From CAYFMS01 sp964462325 (lineage in GTDB: Bacteria > Patescibacteriota > Patescibacteriia > UBA9934), in contig CAYWYQ010000006.1 in assembly GCA_964462325.1 (NCBI GenBank), forward strand, positions 1-31,238: a DNA stretch of 31,238 nt, given 5' to 3'. Under the pieces are notes generated by a model. It had not been told where the DNA came from. It worked only from the letters and a program-made list of their open reading frames with translations, and did no database searches. Below are positions 5,984-13,041 of this stretch, piece by piece. Both the position numbers and the translations under genes were made by a program. The stretch's first letter is position 1; every line of letters starts with the position of its first letter.

Positions 5984-6316
5984 CTAGTCACCTCCAATTG
6001 CTTCAATGGCATGCTTGCAACACATGCCTCTTATGCTACCTTCTTTTTTGCAACCTTCATGAGAACATGTATTCGTTTTCACAGGAGTATAATTACCGTC
6101 CCATTCTTTAGGCCTACCTAATCTTATCCACTTATAATAACACTGCTTACAATAGCCCTTCGCTCTGTGTTTTTTTCTGCAAATTCTACATAGTCTAACC
6201 GGCACTTTTTTTAGAGTGCCATTATACAAAAGTCTCTTGTAGCATCTCGAACACAATCCTCGAGAATGCACAATGGAACAGCATGTATTTATTCTACAAG
6301 TACGCATTTTGTTCAT
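5984..6316 (-). CDS. small protein with three Cys-rich zinc-finger-like repeats
   Basis: A 110-residue, strongly basic protein with 17 cysteines arranged in three similar units. The first is at residues 7-35, with GLCSRCYKRLLYNG; the second at 43-69, with CRICRKKHRAKGYCKQCYYK; the third at 84-105, with CSHEGCKKEGSIRGMCCKH. Each unit has a Cys pair, a short basic link, then G-x-C-x-x-C/H, which suggests one zinc per unit. Similar fingers occur in phage and homing-endonuclease-associated proteins and would bind nucleic acid, but I cannot name the family. Met4 (6307) is an equally good start, since an AGGA lies just upstream of it. A terminator follows at 5944-5965. Confidence 0.7.
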   Translation of the reverse strand: MNKMRTCRINTCCSIVHSRGLCSRCYKRLLYNGTLKKVPVRLCRICRKKHRAKGYCKQCYYKWIRLGRPKEWDGNYTPVKTNTCSHEGCKKEGSIRGMCCKHAIEAIGGD

Positions 6317-6376
6317 CCTATCTAAAAATGCAAAAATACATTACATCAACTTGCAACCTGAGTCAATATATGAACA

Positions 6377-6385
6377 TGGTATAAT
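6377..6385 (+). promoter_or_regulatory. extended -10 promoter, near-leaderless
   Basis: TGGTATAAT with its last base at 6385; the predicted start is 6392, 2 nt before the ATG at 6394. There is no Shine-Dalgarno and no good -35 at 17-nt spacing. Confidence 0.65.
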
Positions 6386-6393
6386 ATAATTAA

Positions 6394-6723
6394 ATGACTA
6401 ACGGAAACAAAAAACAAAAAATGACCGTGCAAAGAGCAATGCTCCGTGAATTGCAAGAAATGCGAGATAGTATTACAGCAATCGAAGAGCAAACAAAACA
6501 TCTAAAGCCCGCATCAGCTGGAAAACGCATGGCAAAAGAGTTTACCTATGGCGTCGTGAAGGGAATAGGTCTATTTGTTGGCGGAGTTATTATTGTTACT
6601 ATTCTTGCTGTTATCGCACAAAAAATCCTTACTTCAGATAGTACAAAACAGTTCATAGAAAACCAATTACAAGACACGATATCTTCTCAGATTGAAGACT
6701 TCATTCCTGAAGGACCATTTTAA
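6394..6723 (+). CDS. DUF5665-like single-pass membrane protein
   Basis: A 109-residue protein with a charged N-terminal half (residues 1-45) predicted to form a helical or coiled-coil stretch (MLRELQEMRDSITAIEEQ). The segment RMAKEFTYGVVKGIGLFVGG leads into one membrane helix (about 52-75), and an acidic C-terminal tail (IEDFIPEGPF) follows. The layout of a basic N-terminal stretch, a Gly-rich entry and one long helix matches small DUF5665-type proteins frequent in Patescibacteria; the function is unknown. Its TAA stop (6721-6723) overlaps the pyruvate kinase stop on the other strand by two bases. The convergent pair has no terminator between them, so the transcripts may overlap. Confidence 0.75.
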   Translation: MTNGNKKQKMTVQRAMLRELQEMRDSITAIEEQTKHLKPASAGKRMAKEFTYGVVKGIGLFVGGVIIVTILAVIAQKILTSDSTKQFIENQLQDTISSQIEDFIPEGPF

Positions 6724-8126
6724 CGAATAGTCAGTTGCAATTCCCCTTTTTGCGTTTCGGTTACGAACGCAATTTTTTTTGTCGAGGATACTATTTTATG
6801 TTTATGCAAATATCCTTCTGCACGATGAATAAATGTTCCTGGATTATCCTGCAATATAAAGGTCTGTACACCACATTTCATTGTCAATTGCCGCGCTTGG
6901 GAAGCATTGCTACATGCCATCAGTATCGGAACATTTGGTCTAAATACATTTATTTTCTCAGAAATCGTTTTATAGTTTGCTGATAAAACAATGAAATCAA
7001 TTTGTCTATTTTCTGCCATGGTATGAACCGCTTGGGCGATTGCAAGGGACGGACTATGTAAATTATGTGTTTGATAAAAAGAAATATCATCCATTCTTGA
7101 AGCCTCCGTTTCTCGTATAACCGTTTCCATTACCTGAACAGATGCATAGGGATAATCTCCGGTCGCCGTTTCTGCAGAAAGCATCGTTGCATCTGCATGA
7201 TCCATAACGGCATTTGCAATATCTGATACCTCGGCACGTGTCGCTCGTCTATGATCCTTCATCGATTCAAGCATATGCGTCGCAATAATAATTGGCTTTC
7301 CGGTCGCGCGACATATTTCTGTAAATTCTTTCTGAATAATCGGCACCTCTTCATAGGGAAGCTCTATACCCAAATCTCCACGAGCAAGGAGTATTCCATC
7401 TGCCGCATCAACAATCTCTAAAAATGCATCAACCGCCTCCCTTCTTTCAATTTTCACCATTATCCTTGGTACTGGAAGTTTATATTTTATGCAGTAATCC
7501 TTCATGATTTTTCGAACATTTATAACCGTTTTTGCACTTGTAACAAATGATAACGCTATCCAGTCGACATGATTATTCAAACCAAAGATTAAATCTTCAT
7601 GATCTTTTTTTGTAAATGTATTCGTAGAGAGTTGTGAATCTGGTATATTGATCCCTTTATGCGAAATTAAATGACCACCTTGAATTACCTTAGCTTTCAC
7701 AATTTTACCGCGTACCGATTGAACATTAAGTTCCACAAAACCATCATCCAAAAAAATGCGATGTCCTTTTTTTACATCTTTGTGAAAATGATTATAGGTA
7801 ACTGGAATATGTCCTTTATCGTAAACTTTATCCGTATACGTCAATGTGACCACCTTACCTTTCTTTAACTCAATACCCTCTTCAGGCAATATACCTATCC
7901 GAATCTTCGTACCCTGCAGGTCTTGTAGTACCGCTACTGTTCTTCCTGATTTTTTTGCGGCTGCACGTATATGTCGCAATAAAATTGCATGTGCTTTATG
8001 AGTTCCATGCGAAAAATTGAGCCGAGCAATATCCATGCCTGCTTTCATCATCCTCGTCAACATCGTCACAGACGCTGATGCCGGACCTATAGTTGCCACA
8101 ATCTTCGTTCTCGTGCCCCCGATCAT
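6720..8126 (-). CDS. pyk: pyruvate kinase
   Basis: A 468-residue, full-length pyruvate kinase, which makes ATP and pyruvate from phosphoenolpyruvate and ADP in the last step of glycolysis. Visible motifs are the N-terminal TKIVATIGPAS, substrate residues in DIARLNFSHG (Arg35, Asn37, Ser39), the catalytic Lys225 and metal ligand Glu227 in RIMVKIERREAV, metal ligand Asp251 in LARGDLGIE, and MLSAETATGDYP at 315-326. Two departures from common family sequence are ATHMLESM, where most enzymes have ATQMLESM (His284), and LSAETA for LSGETA. The C-terminal regulatory domain is present and has no extra PEP-utiliser domain. The extended -10 at 8133-8141 puts the transcript start on the A of the ATG, so the mRNA should be leaderless. 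nrdR ends only 17 nt upstream. Confidence 0.95.
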   Translation of the reverse strand: MIGGTRTKIVATIGPASASVTMLTRMMKAGMDIARLNFSHGTHKAHAILLRHIRAAAKKSGRTVAVLQDLQGTKIRIGILPEEGIELKKGKVVTLTYTDKVYDKGHIPVTYNHFHKDVKKGHRIFLDDGFVELNVQSVRGKIVKAKVIQGGHLISHKGINIPDSQLSTNTFTKKDHEDLIFGLNNHVDWIALSFVTSAKTVINVRKIMKDYCIKYKLPVPRIMVKIERREAVDAFLEIVDAADGILLARGDLGIELPYEEVPIIQKEFTEICRATGKPIIIATHMLESMKDHRRATRAEVSDIANAVMDHADATMLSAETATGDYPYASVQVMETVIRETEASRMDDISFYQTHNLHSPSLAIAQAVHTMAENRQIDFIVLSANYKTISEKINVFRPNVPILMACSNASQARQLTMKCGVQTFILQDNPGTFIHRAEGYLHKHKIVSSTKKIAFVTETQKGELQLTIR

Positions 8127-8132
8127 GGCTAT

Positions 8133-8141
8133 AGTATACCA
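8133..8141 (-). promoter_or_regulatory. extended -10 promoter of pyk, leaderless
   Basis: The minus strand reads TGGTATACT. The last -10 base is 8133, so +1 falls at 8126, the first base of the pyk ATG. The box sits in the 17-nt gap after nrdR, so pyk can be transcribed apart from nrdR. Confidence 0.6.
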
Positions 8142-8143
8142 AA

Positions 8144-8617
8144 TTACGATTTATTTTTCCGCCTCTTGGAGAGTTTCGCTAACTCTTCTTCAAATTTGTC
8201 CAAATCTTCAAATGAGTAATAGACGGAAGCAAAACGTATATAGGCAACTTTATCGAATTTTTTTAAATGCTTTGCTACGATATCACCCACTTCTGAACTT
8301 GTAATTTCACCGCTACGACGCTTTTGTATATCCCGCTCAATACGTTCTAGTAATTTTTGCAGTTGATATTCCGTATATTGTCTCTTCTGCAATGAATGCA
8401 TCACGCCACTTAATAATTTTTGTCGACTATACGACTCCCTGCGACCATCCCTTTTTACAACAGCAACATCAAGCATCTCAATTGATTCTGATGTTGAAAA
8501 CCGAAAACCACAGCGAGGTTTTTCGCATTCGCGTCTTCTTCTGACAGACATCCCATCTGTTGCTAAGCGAGAATCGACAACTCTGGTTGAATCACCAGAA
8601 CATACTGGACAATGCAT
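8144..8617 (-). CDS. nrdR: transcriptional repressor NrdR
   Basis: A 157-residue protein of the NrdR family, the zinc-ribbon/ATP-cone repressor that shuts down ribonucleotide reductase genes according to dATP/ATP levels. The zinc ribbon is at residues 3-36: CPVC, VVDSR, then RRRREC and RCGFRFSTSE. The ATP-cone follows at about 50-140 (VVKRDGRRESYSRQKLLSG and later YIRFASVYYSFED). The second cysteine pair is spaced Cys31-x4-Cys36, whereas the family normally has C-x2-C; the two extra residues (Lys, Pro) lie in the zinc loop. No reductase gene is in this window. Repeats fill the 509 bp between this gene and ftsZ. A lone ATG without Shine-Dalgarno starts it. Confidence 0.92.
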   Translation of the reverse strand: MHCPVCSGDSTRVVDSRLATDGMSVRRRRECEKPRCGFRFSTSESIEMLDVAVVKRDGRRESYSRQKLLSGVMHSLQKRQYTEYQLQKLLERIERDIQKRRSGEITSSEVGDIVAKHLKKFDKVAYIRFASVYYSFEDLDKFEEELAKLSKRRKNKS

Positions 8618-8720
8618 ACATTAAAAAAATTATTCAACGAATTTCCTTCACGTAACTACTGTACACAATTTTGTTCCAAGATGCACGATGCGGACTCAAA
8701 GGGTGGAGTTTAGGTACGTT

Positions 8721-8832
8721 TTGCGCTAGATTCCGGCTCCTACCTGCCGGCAGGCAAGCATGGCCGGAATGACAAGGAGCAATCTACTTAACAGGATGCA
8801 CTAGATTCCAGATCGGAGTCTGGAATGACAGG
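8721..8832. repeat. two REP-like hairpin repeats
   Basis: The first (about 8724-8773) runs GCTAGATTCCGGC to GCCGGAATGAC, with 8-bp inverted ends ATTCCGGC/GCCGGAAT. The second (8800-8828) has ATTCCAGA/TCTGGAAT around a 6-nt loop. The first also carries an internal CCTACCTGCCGGCAGGCA segment that recurs at 10789-10810. A third copy is at 10778-10828, and a degraded one starts at 3841. This and the next two entries account for the 8618-9126 gap; its first 100 bases hold nothing recognisable. Confidence 0.75.
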
Positions 8833-8840
8833 GTGGTGAT

Positions 8841-8986
8841 GCTAAAAGCTACCCCCTACACCCTACTCCCTACACGCTCATCAGCTAATCGCTAAGTCGC
8901 TAAATGCTAAGTAGCTAATCGGCTAACATGCTAATAGTTCGTTTGCTATTCGACTATTCCCTACCACCTACACCCTACACGCTCAT
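8841..8986. repeat. composite GCTAA / CCCTAC repeat, copy 2
   Basis: GCTAAAAGCT, a CCCTAC array ending ACGCTCAT (8880s), an array of GCTAA words (8883-8937), a TTGCTATTCGACTA core, then a second CCCTAC array ending ACGCTCAT (8986). The 30-nt stretch 8908-8937 is identical to 10844-10873. Confidence 0.75.
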
Positions 8987-8989
8987 CTA

Positions 8990-9122
8990 CAAGCGGAACT
9001 GTCCGCGCAGAAAATGGAATGAGATGTCGATGAAGCTTAAAGATATCCCGCAGACGTACTGAAACGTACGATGAGGAGATATCTGCAAAGATGAGTCGAC
9101 AGATCGTCCATTTTCAAGCGGA
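8990..9122. repeat. foldback element with nested stems and flanking 8-bp direct repeats, next to ftsZ
   Basis: Four nested stems can be paired: AAAATGGA (9011-9018) with TCCATTTT (9107-9114), TGTCGA (9025-9030) with TCGACA (9096-9101), AGATATC (9041-9047) with GATATCT (9078-9084), and CGTAC (9055-9059) with GTACG (9066-9070). Direct repeats CAAGCGGA flank it at 8990-8997 and 9115-9122. It begins 4 nt past the ftsZ stop. It could be a small mobile foldback element or a structured 3' UTR. Confidence 0.65.
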
Positions 9123-9126
9123 TGCA

Positions 9127-10365
9127 TTACATCATCTTTCGGCGGATGAACGCTGGTATCCCCAAATCATCGTCATCATCCTCTTCCTTTTTCTCTGATT
9201 GTGTTGGAGCTGTGTGCTGTATAGGCTCCATTCGAACAGATTCTGTTGGTATACGACGTTTTTCAAATACACCTCCTTGCGTAGGATGTTCTTCCTCCTG
9301 TACAGGTGCATGCGATTGAGTTGTCTGCTGTTGTCTATTTGTTGTTGGTGACCAGCTTGATCGCGGAGCTAATTCAATATCACCTGCTAAACTTGGAGCT
9401 TTTCTCCTTTCCCTACCATCGAATCCAGTTGCTACAACCGTAATACGTACCTCGTCTTCTAAACTATCATCAACATTCGCACCAAAAATAACCTTTGCAT
9501 CATCATCTGCTGACCCTGTAATGACCTTTGCAGCTTCTGCTACTTCATACATGGCAAGGTCCGAACTTCCCGTAACGGTAAATAGAATTCCTTTTGCTCC
9601 ATCTATTGACAGTTCGAGGAGTGGGCTCGCAATAGCGAGTTTAGCAGCCTCTACGGCGCGATTTTCACCTGATGCTGTACCAATACCCATAAGGGCCGAT
9701 CCTGCATTTTCCATGATTGCTTTCACATCGGCAAAGTCGACATTAATTAATCCTGGTAGTGTGATAATTTCTGAAATCCCCTGGACTCCCTGCCTCAATA
9801 CATCATCAACAATTTGAAAAGCCTCGAGAAGAGATGTTTTCTTGTCGATAATCTGCAACACGCGATCGTTAGGAATTGTAATAATGGTATCTACATGTTC
9901 CGACAATTCTGCGTAAGCGTCATCTGCAATTCGCTTTCTTTGTGCACCTTCAAACGTAAACGGCTTGGTAACAACCGCAACCGTTAAAGCACCCGCCTCG
10001 CGCGCAATCTTTGCAATTTCTGGTAATGCACCACTCCCCGTACCTCCCCCCAGTCCTCCTGTAAGGAAAATCATGTCGGCACCACTGATGATATTGCGTA
10101 CATCGTTTGCATTTTCTTCTGCAGCGCGACGTCCCAAATCGGGGTTCATTCCAGCCCCCAAGCCCCTGGTTACCGTCTTACCGATTGACACTTTTTCTTC
10201 CGCAGGGTTTTGTTGCAGGGCTTGTACGTCCGTGTTTACCGCTACAAAATCAACACCGCGAAGATTTTCTTGAATCATACGCGTTATCGCGGATCCTCCA
10301 CCTCCTCCAACGCCAAAGACCTTAATCTTGGCAAATGTTTCGATGTCGGGTTTTACCTCTGCCAT
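9127..10365 (-). CDS. ftsZ: cell division protein FtsZ
   Basis: A 412-residue tubulin-like GTPase that polymerises into the division ring at midcell. The GTP-binding signature GGLGGGTGSG is at residues 103-112, the nucleotide loop GVGGGGGSA at 18-26, and the catalytic T7 loop NVDFAD at 208-213 (Asp210, Asp213). A Gln/Glu/Pro-rich linker (about 330-395) leads to the C-terminal peptide LGIPAFIRRKMM, which docks FtsA and other partners. All key residues are present. It lies downstream of ftsA but 596 bp of repeats separate them, so it probably has its own promoter; none is convincing by eye. A foldback element begins 4 nt beyond its stop. Confidence 0.97.
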   Translation of the reverse strand: MAEVKPDIETFAKIKVFGVGGGGGSAITRMIQENLRGVDFVAVNTDVQALQQNPAEEKVSIGKTVTRGLGAGMNPDLGRRAAEENANDVRNIISGADMIFLTGGLGGGTGSGALPEIAKIAREAGALTVAVVTKPFTFEGAQRKRIADDAYAELSEHVDTIITIPNDRVLQIIDKKTSLLEAFQIVDDVLRQGVQGISEIITLPGLINVDFADVKAIMENAGSALMGIGTASGENRAVEAAKLAIASPLLELSIDGAKGILFTVTGSSDLAMYEVAEAAKVITGSADDDAKVIFGANVDDSLEDEVRITVVATGFDGRERRKAPSLAGDIELAPRSSWSPTTNRQQQTTQSHAPVQEEEHPTQGGVFEKRRIPTESVRMEPIQHTAPTQSEKKEEDDDDDLGIPAFIRRKMM

Positions 10366-10553
10366 ATCATGTGTTTACTTTTTTAGTTCAGGTTAATATC
10401 GCTTGTTCTATATTAGTATTCAATATACCTTGAATCGTGATTATTTTGTATTCAAACCTTATCACAGGTCATCTTTTCAGCCAATCCTAACGTGGGTATG
10501 CTATTGAGTATAGAAGCGTTTCTAGAGTATAATCTGCGTTTTACAACCTAATG

Positions 10554-10636
10554 TCCGACCTCTCGATTGAGGTACGGACCTTTCGATACGTCCTAAGGTG
10601 CGGACCTCTTTCAGAGGTACCGGCCTTTCGACAGGC
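10554..10636. repeat. array of four related short hairpins upstream of ftsZ
   Basis: Four degenerate units of about 20 nt with a shared GGACCT/AGGT theme: CCTC..GAGG (about 10559-10572), GGACC..(10576-10596), ACCTCTTTCAGAGGT (10604-10618, perfect 6-bp arms) and GCCTTTCGACAGGC (10623-10636). The array belongs to the 596-bp ftsA-ftsZ gap. The part nearer ftsZ (10366-10553) is AT-rich and shows no clear promoter or gene. Confidence 0.55.
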
Positions 10637-10675
10637 AACGCGTGCTAAATCGCTAATGGGCTAAAAGCTCATTCA

Positions 10676-10773
10676 CTGTCATTTCGACCGAATGAAATGA
10701 GTGGAGAAATCTATTTATGAATCAGAAGAAACAGATCCCTCGACTCGCCAAATTGGCTCGCTCGAGATGACAG
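10676..10773. repeat. MITE-like element with TGTCATTTCGA termini
   Basis: CTGTCATTTCGA (10676-10687) and TCGAGATGACAG (10762-10773) are 12-bp inverted termini with one mismatch. Inside, GAGAAATCT and AGATCCCTC continue an imperfect stem. Elements with TGTCATTTCGA-type ends are known as dispersed repeats in many bacteria. No coding capacity. Confidence 0.6.
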
Positions 10774-10777
10774 GAAA

Positions 10778-10828
10778 CGCTAGATTCCAGATCCTACCTG
10801 CCGGCAGGCAAGCAAGTTCGGAATGACG
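10778..10828. repeat. REP-like hairpin repeat, copy 3
   Basis: GCTAGATTCCAGA, then the internal CCTACCTGCCGGCAGGCA segment, ending TTCGGAATGACGG. It shares both its frame and its insert with the copy at 8724-8773. Confidence 0.7.
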
Positions 10829-10840
10829 GTGTGCGCGAAT

Positions 10841-10920
10841 AGCTAAGTAGCTAATCGGCTAACATGCTAATAGCTAGCTTGCTATTCGATACTCCCTACA
10901 CGCTCATAGCTAAAAGCTAA
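10841..10920. repeat. composite GCTAA / CCCTAC repeat, copy 3
   Basis: GCTAA words, the core GCTAGCTTGCTATTCGAT (10873-10890), a short CCCTAC array ending ACGCTCAT, then more GCTAA words up to the ftsA terminator. A small detached GCTAA stretch lies at 10644-10668. Confidence 0.7.
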
Positions 10921-10922
10921 AC

Positions 10923-10948
10923 AAAAAAGAGCCTATCGTGAGACTCTT
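10923..10948 (-). terminator. terminator of the ftsA transcript
   Basis: On the minus strand AAGAGTC pairs with GGCTCTT (one G-U) around an 8-nt loop, followed by further T. It is 14 nt past the ftsA stop, so it separates ftsA from ftsZ transcription. Confidence 0.7.
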
Positions 10949-10961
10949 ATTATTAGCTATC

Positions 10962-12209
10962 TTAGGGAATCATTTTCTTGAACCACTTCGTCACTGTAGA
11001 CGTAACATCTCCCAATCCGCCAAAGTTAAGACTAAATCCTTTTCTTGTTGATGATTTTATCGTGAATCCCCAAACGGCGAGACCGATCGCACAAGAAAAA
11101 CTCACGTCCTTCACTTCATCAATCACACTACTTACTCCAATCGGTAGACCAATACTCGTTGGAAGGCGCAATACTTTTTTCCCTACATCGGCCATGCCAG
11201 GTAATTTCATACCACCGCCTGTTAATACAACACCCACTGGCAGCATTCCTGATCGATCCACCTTTCTTAATTCATCATCAATGGCCTCAAAAATCTCTTC
11301 AACACGTGCTTGTATAATATCTGCAACAAATCGTTTTTTAAATTCGTCTTGCTCACTTGAACCAAAGTCCGACAAAGCAGCCGTTTCTTTTTTTGAAATA
11401 TCGTCAGCAAACGCATATCCGATTTCATGCTTAATACGCTCTGCTACATCAAGTGACGTACGTAGTCCAATCGCAATATCGTTTGTAATATGATCTCCAC
11501 CTACCGGTAATACCGCTGTGTGTAAAATATCTCCCTCTTCAAAAACCACCATGGACGATGTTGTCGCTCCAATATCCACCACGCAAACTCCTAATTCTTT
11601 TTGCCTATTTGTCAGTACCGCCTCTGCCGTTGCAAGTGGTGAGAAGACGAGGTCATCAATGTCTAAACCTGTACGATAAATGCTCTTTGTTAGATTTTTA
11701 ATTTGAGAAGTAACGGTTTGAATGATAACGGCATCAACCTCAAGGCGTATTCCATTCATGCCAACAGGATCTTTAATCCCTCGTTGACCATCAACCGTAA
11801 AACTCTTTGGAAGCACGTGTAATATCTCATAGTTTGATGGAGTTGCAACGGTTCTCGCCGCTTCTATTGCCCGCTGAACATCATCTTCACGGATTTCTCC
11901 GTCAGGTCTTGCAACACCAACAACTCCTCGACTTTCCTGTACAAGAATCTGATGCCCGGCAATCGACGCCCATGCACTATTAATTGCATGTCCTGTCATA
12001 CGTTCTGCACGCTCTAATGCCTTTGAAATAGAAGAAACCGCATCCTCTATGCTAGAAACGCTCCCTTTATGCATTCCTTCAGATGGAACACTAATAGCTC
12101 CCACAATGTGGAGATTAGATTTCCCGTCTTCCCCTGGTATCGCCTGACCAACGATAACACGAACAGATGAAGAACCAATATCTAAACCAGTAATAATCTC
12201 TTCAGGCAT
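10962..12209 (-). CDS. ftsA: cell division protein FtsA
   Basis: A 415-residue actin-like ATPase that ties FtsZ filaments to the membrane and recruits division proteins. The nucleotide-binding motifs are GLDIGSSSVRVIVG (residues 8-21), VVDIGATTSSMVVF (about 205-218), and VVLTGGGMKLPGM in the adenosine-binding region. The FtsA-specific 1C domain sits after the first motif (about 85-165). The C-terminus TVTKWFKKMIP is the amphipathic membrane-targeting helix. The start at 12209 has TATAAT at 12221-12226, giving an approximately 5-nt leader and no Shine-Dalgarno. It is 32 nt downstream of dgkA and could also be co-transcribed with it. A terminator follows. Confidence 0.95.
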   Translation of the reverse strand: MPEEIITGLDIGSSSVRVIVGQAIPGEDGKSNLHIVGAISVPSEGMHKGSVSSIEDAVSSISKALERAERMTGHAINSAWASIAGHQILVQESRGVVGVARPDGEIREDDVQRAIEAARTVATPSNYEILHVLPKSFTVDGQRGIKDPVGMNGIRLEVDAVIIQTVTSQIKNLTKSIYRTGLDIDDLVFSPLATAEAVLTNRQKELGVCVVDIGATTSSMVVFEEGDILHTAVLPVGGDHITNDIAIGLRTSLDVAERIKHEIGYAFADDISKKETAALSDFGSSEQDEFKKRFVADIIQARVEEIFEAIDDELRKVDRSGMLPVGVVLTGGGMKLPGMADVGKKVLRLPTSIGLPIGVSSVIDEVKDVSFSCAIGLAVWGFTIKSSTRKGFSLNFGGLGDVTSTVTKWFKKMIP

Positions 12210-12220
12210 AATCAGAATAT

Positions 12221-12226
12221 ATTATA
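12221..12226 (-). promoter_or_regulatory. -10 box upstream of ftsA
   Basis: The minus strand reads TATAAT, with the predicted start near 12214, 5 nt before the ATG. It has no TG extension; a second TATACT lies at 12231-12236. The gap to dgkA is only 32 nt. Confidence 0.45.
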
Positions 12227-12241
12227 ACTCAGTATACATCT

Positions 12242-12619
12242 TTAGAAAATAAATAAGCCATTCTCCTTAATAAATGTCCAAAAAATGATCAATCCTATTA
12301 CCGCAGCTGTTATCGATGTTATTAAAACAGCAGCAGCCATCATGTCTTTTATTTCCTTTACCACCGGATGCAGCCTTGGCTTTAATATGTCAGATATTCT
12401 TTCAAAAATCGTATTTAATATTTCAAGTACCAAGACAGCAGAAACCATCAATATCAGCAATATCTTTTCCCAAATATCGAGAGGAAGTGCAATGGTAAGT
12501 GCGATAACAGCAAGACCAACAAATACTTCGATACGAAAATTCTGTTCTCGGCTAAAAAGAAGTCTTAATCCGCGAAATGCATACCGCATACTTTTTATAA
12601 ATGCCTTCAAATGGGTCAT
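12242..12619 (-). CDS. dgkA: diacylglycerol/undecaprenol kinase (DgkA family)
   Basis: A 125-residue integral membrane kinase of the DgkA family, which phosphorylates diacylglycerol or, in Gram-positive-type members, undecaprenol, so it recycles lipid carriers for the envelope. Three membrane helices are visible (about 33-48, 52-68, 95-118). The family signature is LEILNTIFERISDILKP (residues 65-81) with catalytic Glu66 and Asn69, followed by VVKEIKDMMAAAVLI (87-101). An N-terminal amphipathic segment (SMRYAFRGLRLLFSREQNFR) matches the family surface helix. Its ATG overlaps the ybeY TGA as ATGA, so it is translationally coupled to ybeY, a pairing common in many bacteria. The substrate preference cannot be read from sequence. 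Confidence 0.9.
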   Translation of the reverse strand: MTHLKAFIKSMRYAFRGLRLLFSREQNFRIEVFVGLAVIALTIALPLDIWEKILLILMVSAVLVLEILNTIFERISDILKPRLHPVVKEIKDMMAAAVLITSITAAVIGLIIFWTFIKENGLFIF

Positions 12620-13041
12620 AAAATATTATTAACAAGCCTATCTTGTAAGGGGAACATGCGCTTTGCATCCTCTATTTTTTCATGATCATAACCAAGTACA
12701 TGCAATACACCATGTGTCATAAGATCAATCGCCTCTAGCTCTACATCTCCTGACGCTTGCCTTTTTGTTTGTGCATAGGAAATTGCTATGTCCCCCAACT
12801 GATCCCCTCGACTCTCGTATTCAGTATACGTGAAAGACAGTACATCTGTCACAGAATCTTTGTTCCTATACATACGATTCAATCTTTGAATTTCTCGATC
12901 CGTCACAAATGAAATAGCAATAATACCCGATTTTTTTTCTCCAAATTCATCATTCAATTCATGTTCAAACGATGAAAGAAGCGTTTTTAATAAACGCTCT
13001 TCTTTTGGAATCTTCTCTTGATCTATTTCAAATTCAATCAT
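12616..13041 (-). CDS. ybeY: endoribonuclease YbeY (16S rRNA maturation)
   Basis: A 141-residue protein of the YbeY/UPF0054 metalloprotein family, needed for 16S rRNA 3'-end processing and ribosome quality control. The zinc site HGVLHVLGYDH is at residues 110-120 (His110, His114, His120). The upstream core VTDREIQRLNRMYRNKDSVT and LGDIAIS are also typical. The length is normal. Both ends overlap their neighbours by ATGA: upstream with the 326-aa calcium-repeat membrane protein, downstream with dgkA. Translation therefore runs coupled from a surface-protein gene into a housekeeping pair. Confidence 0.95.
   Translation of the reverse strand: MIEFEIDQEKIPKEERLLKTLLSSFEHELNDEFGEKKSGIIAISFVTDREIQRLNRMYRNKDSVTDVLSFTYTEYESRGDQLGDIAISYAQTKRQASGDVELEAIDLMTHGVLHVLGYDHEKIEDAKRMFPLQDRLVNNIL

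Noticed and set aside
10978..11493. Long + strand reading frame opposite ftsA
   Set aside because: It lies wholly within ftsA, whose motifs are intact; its Pro/Ser/Thr-rich composition is typical of an antisense shadow.
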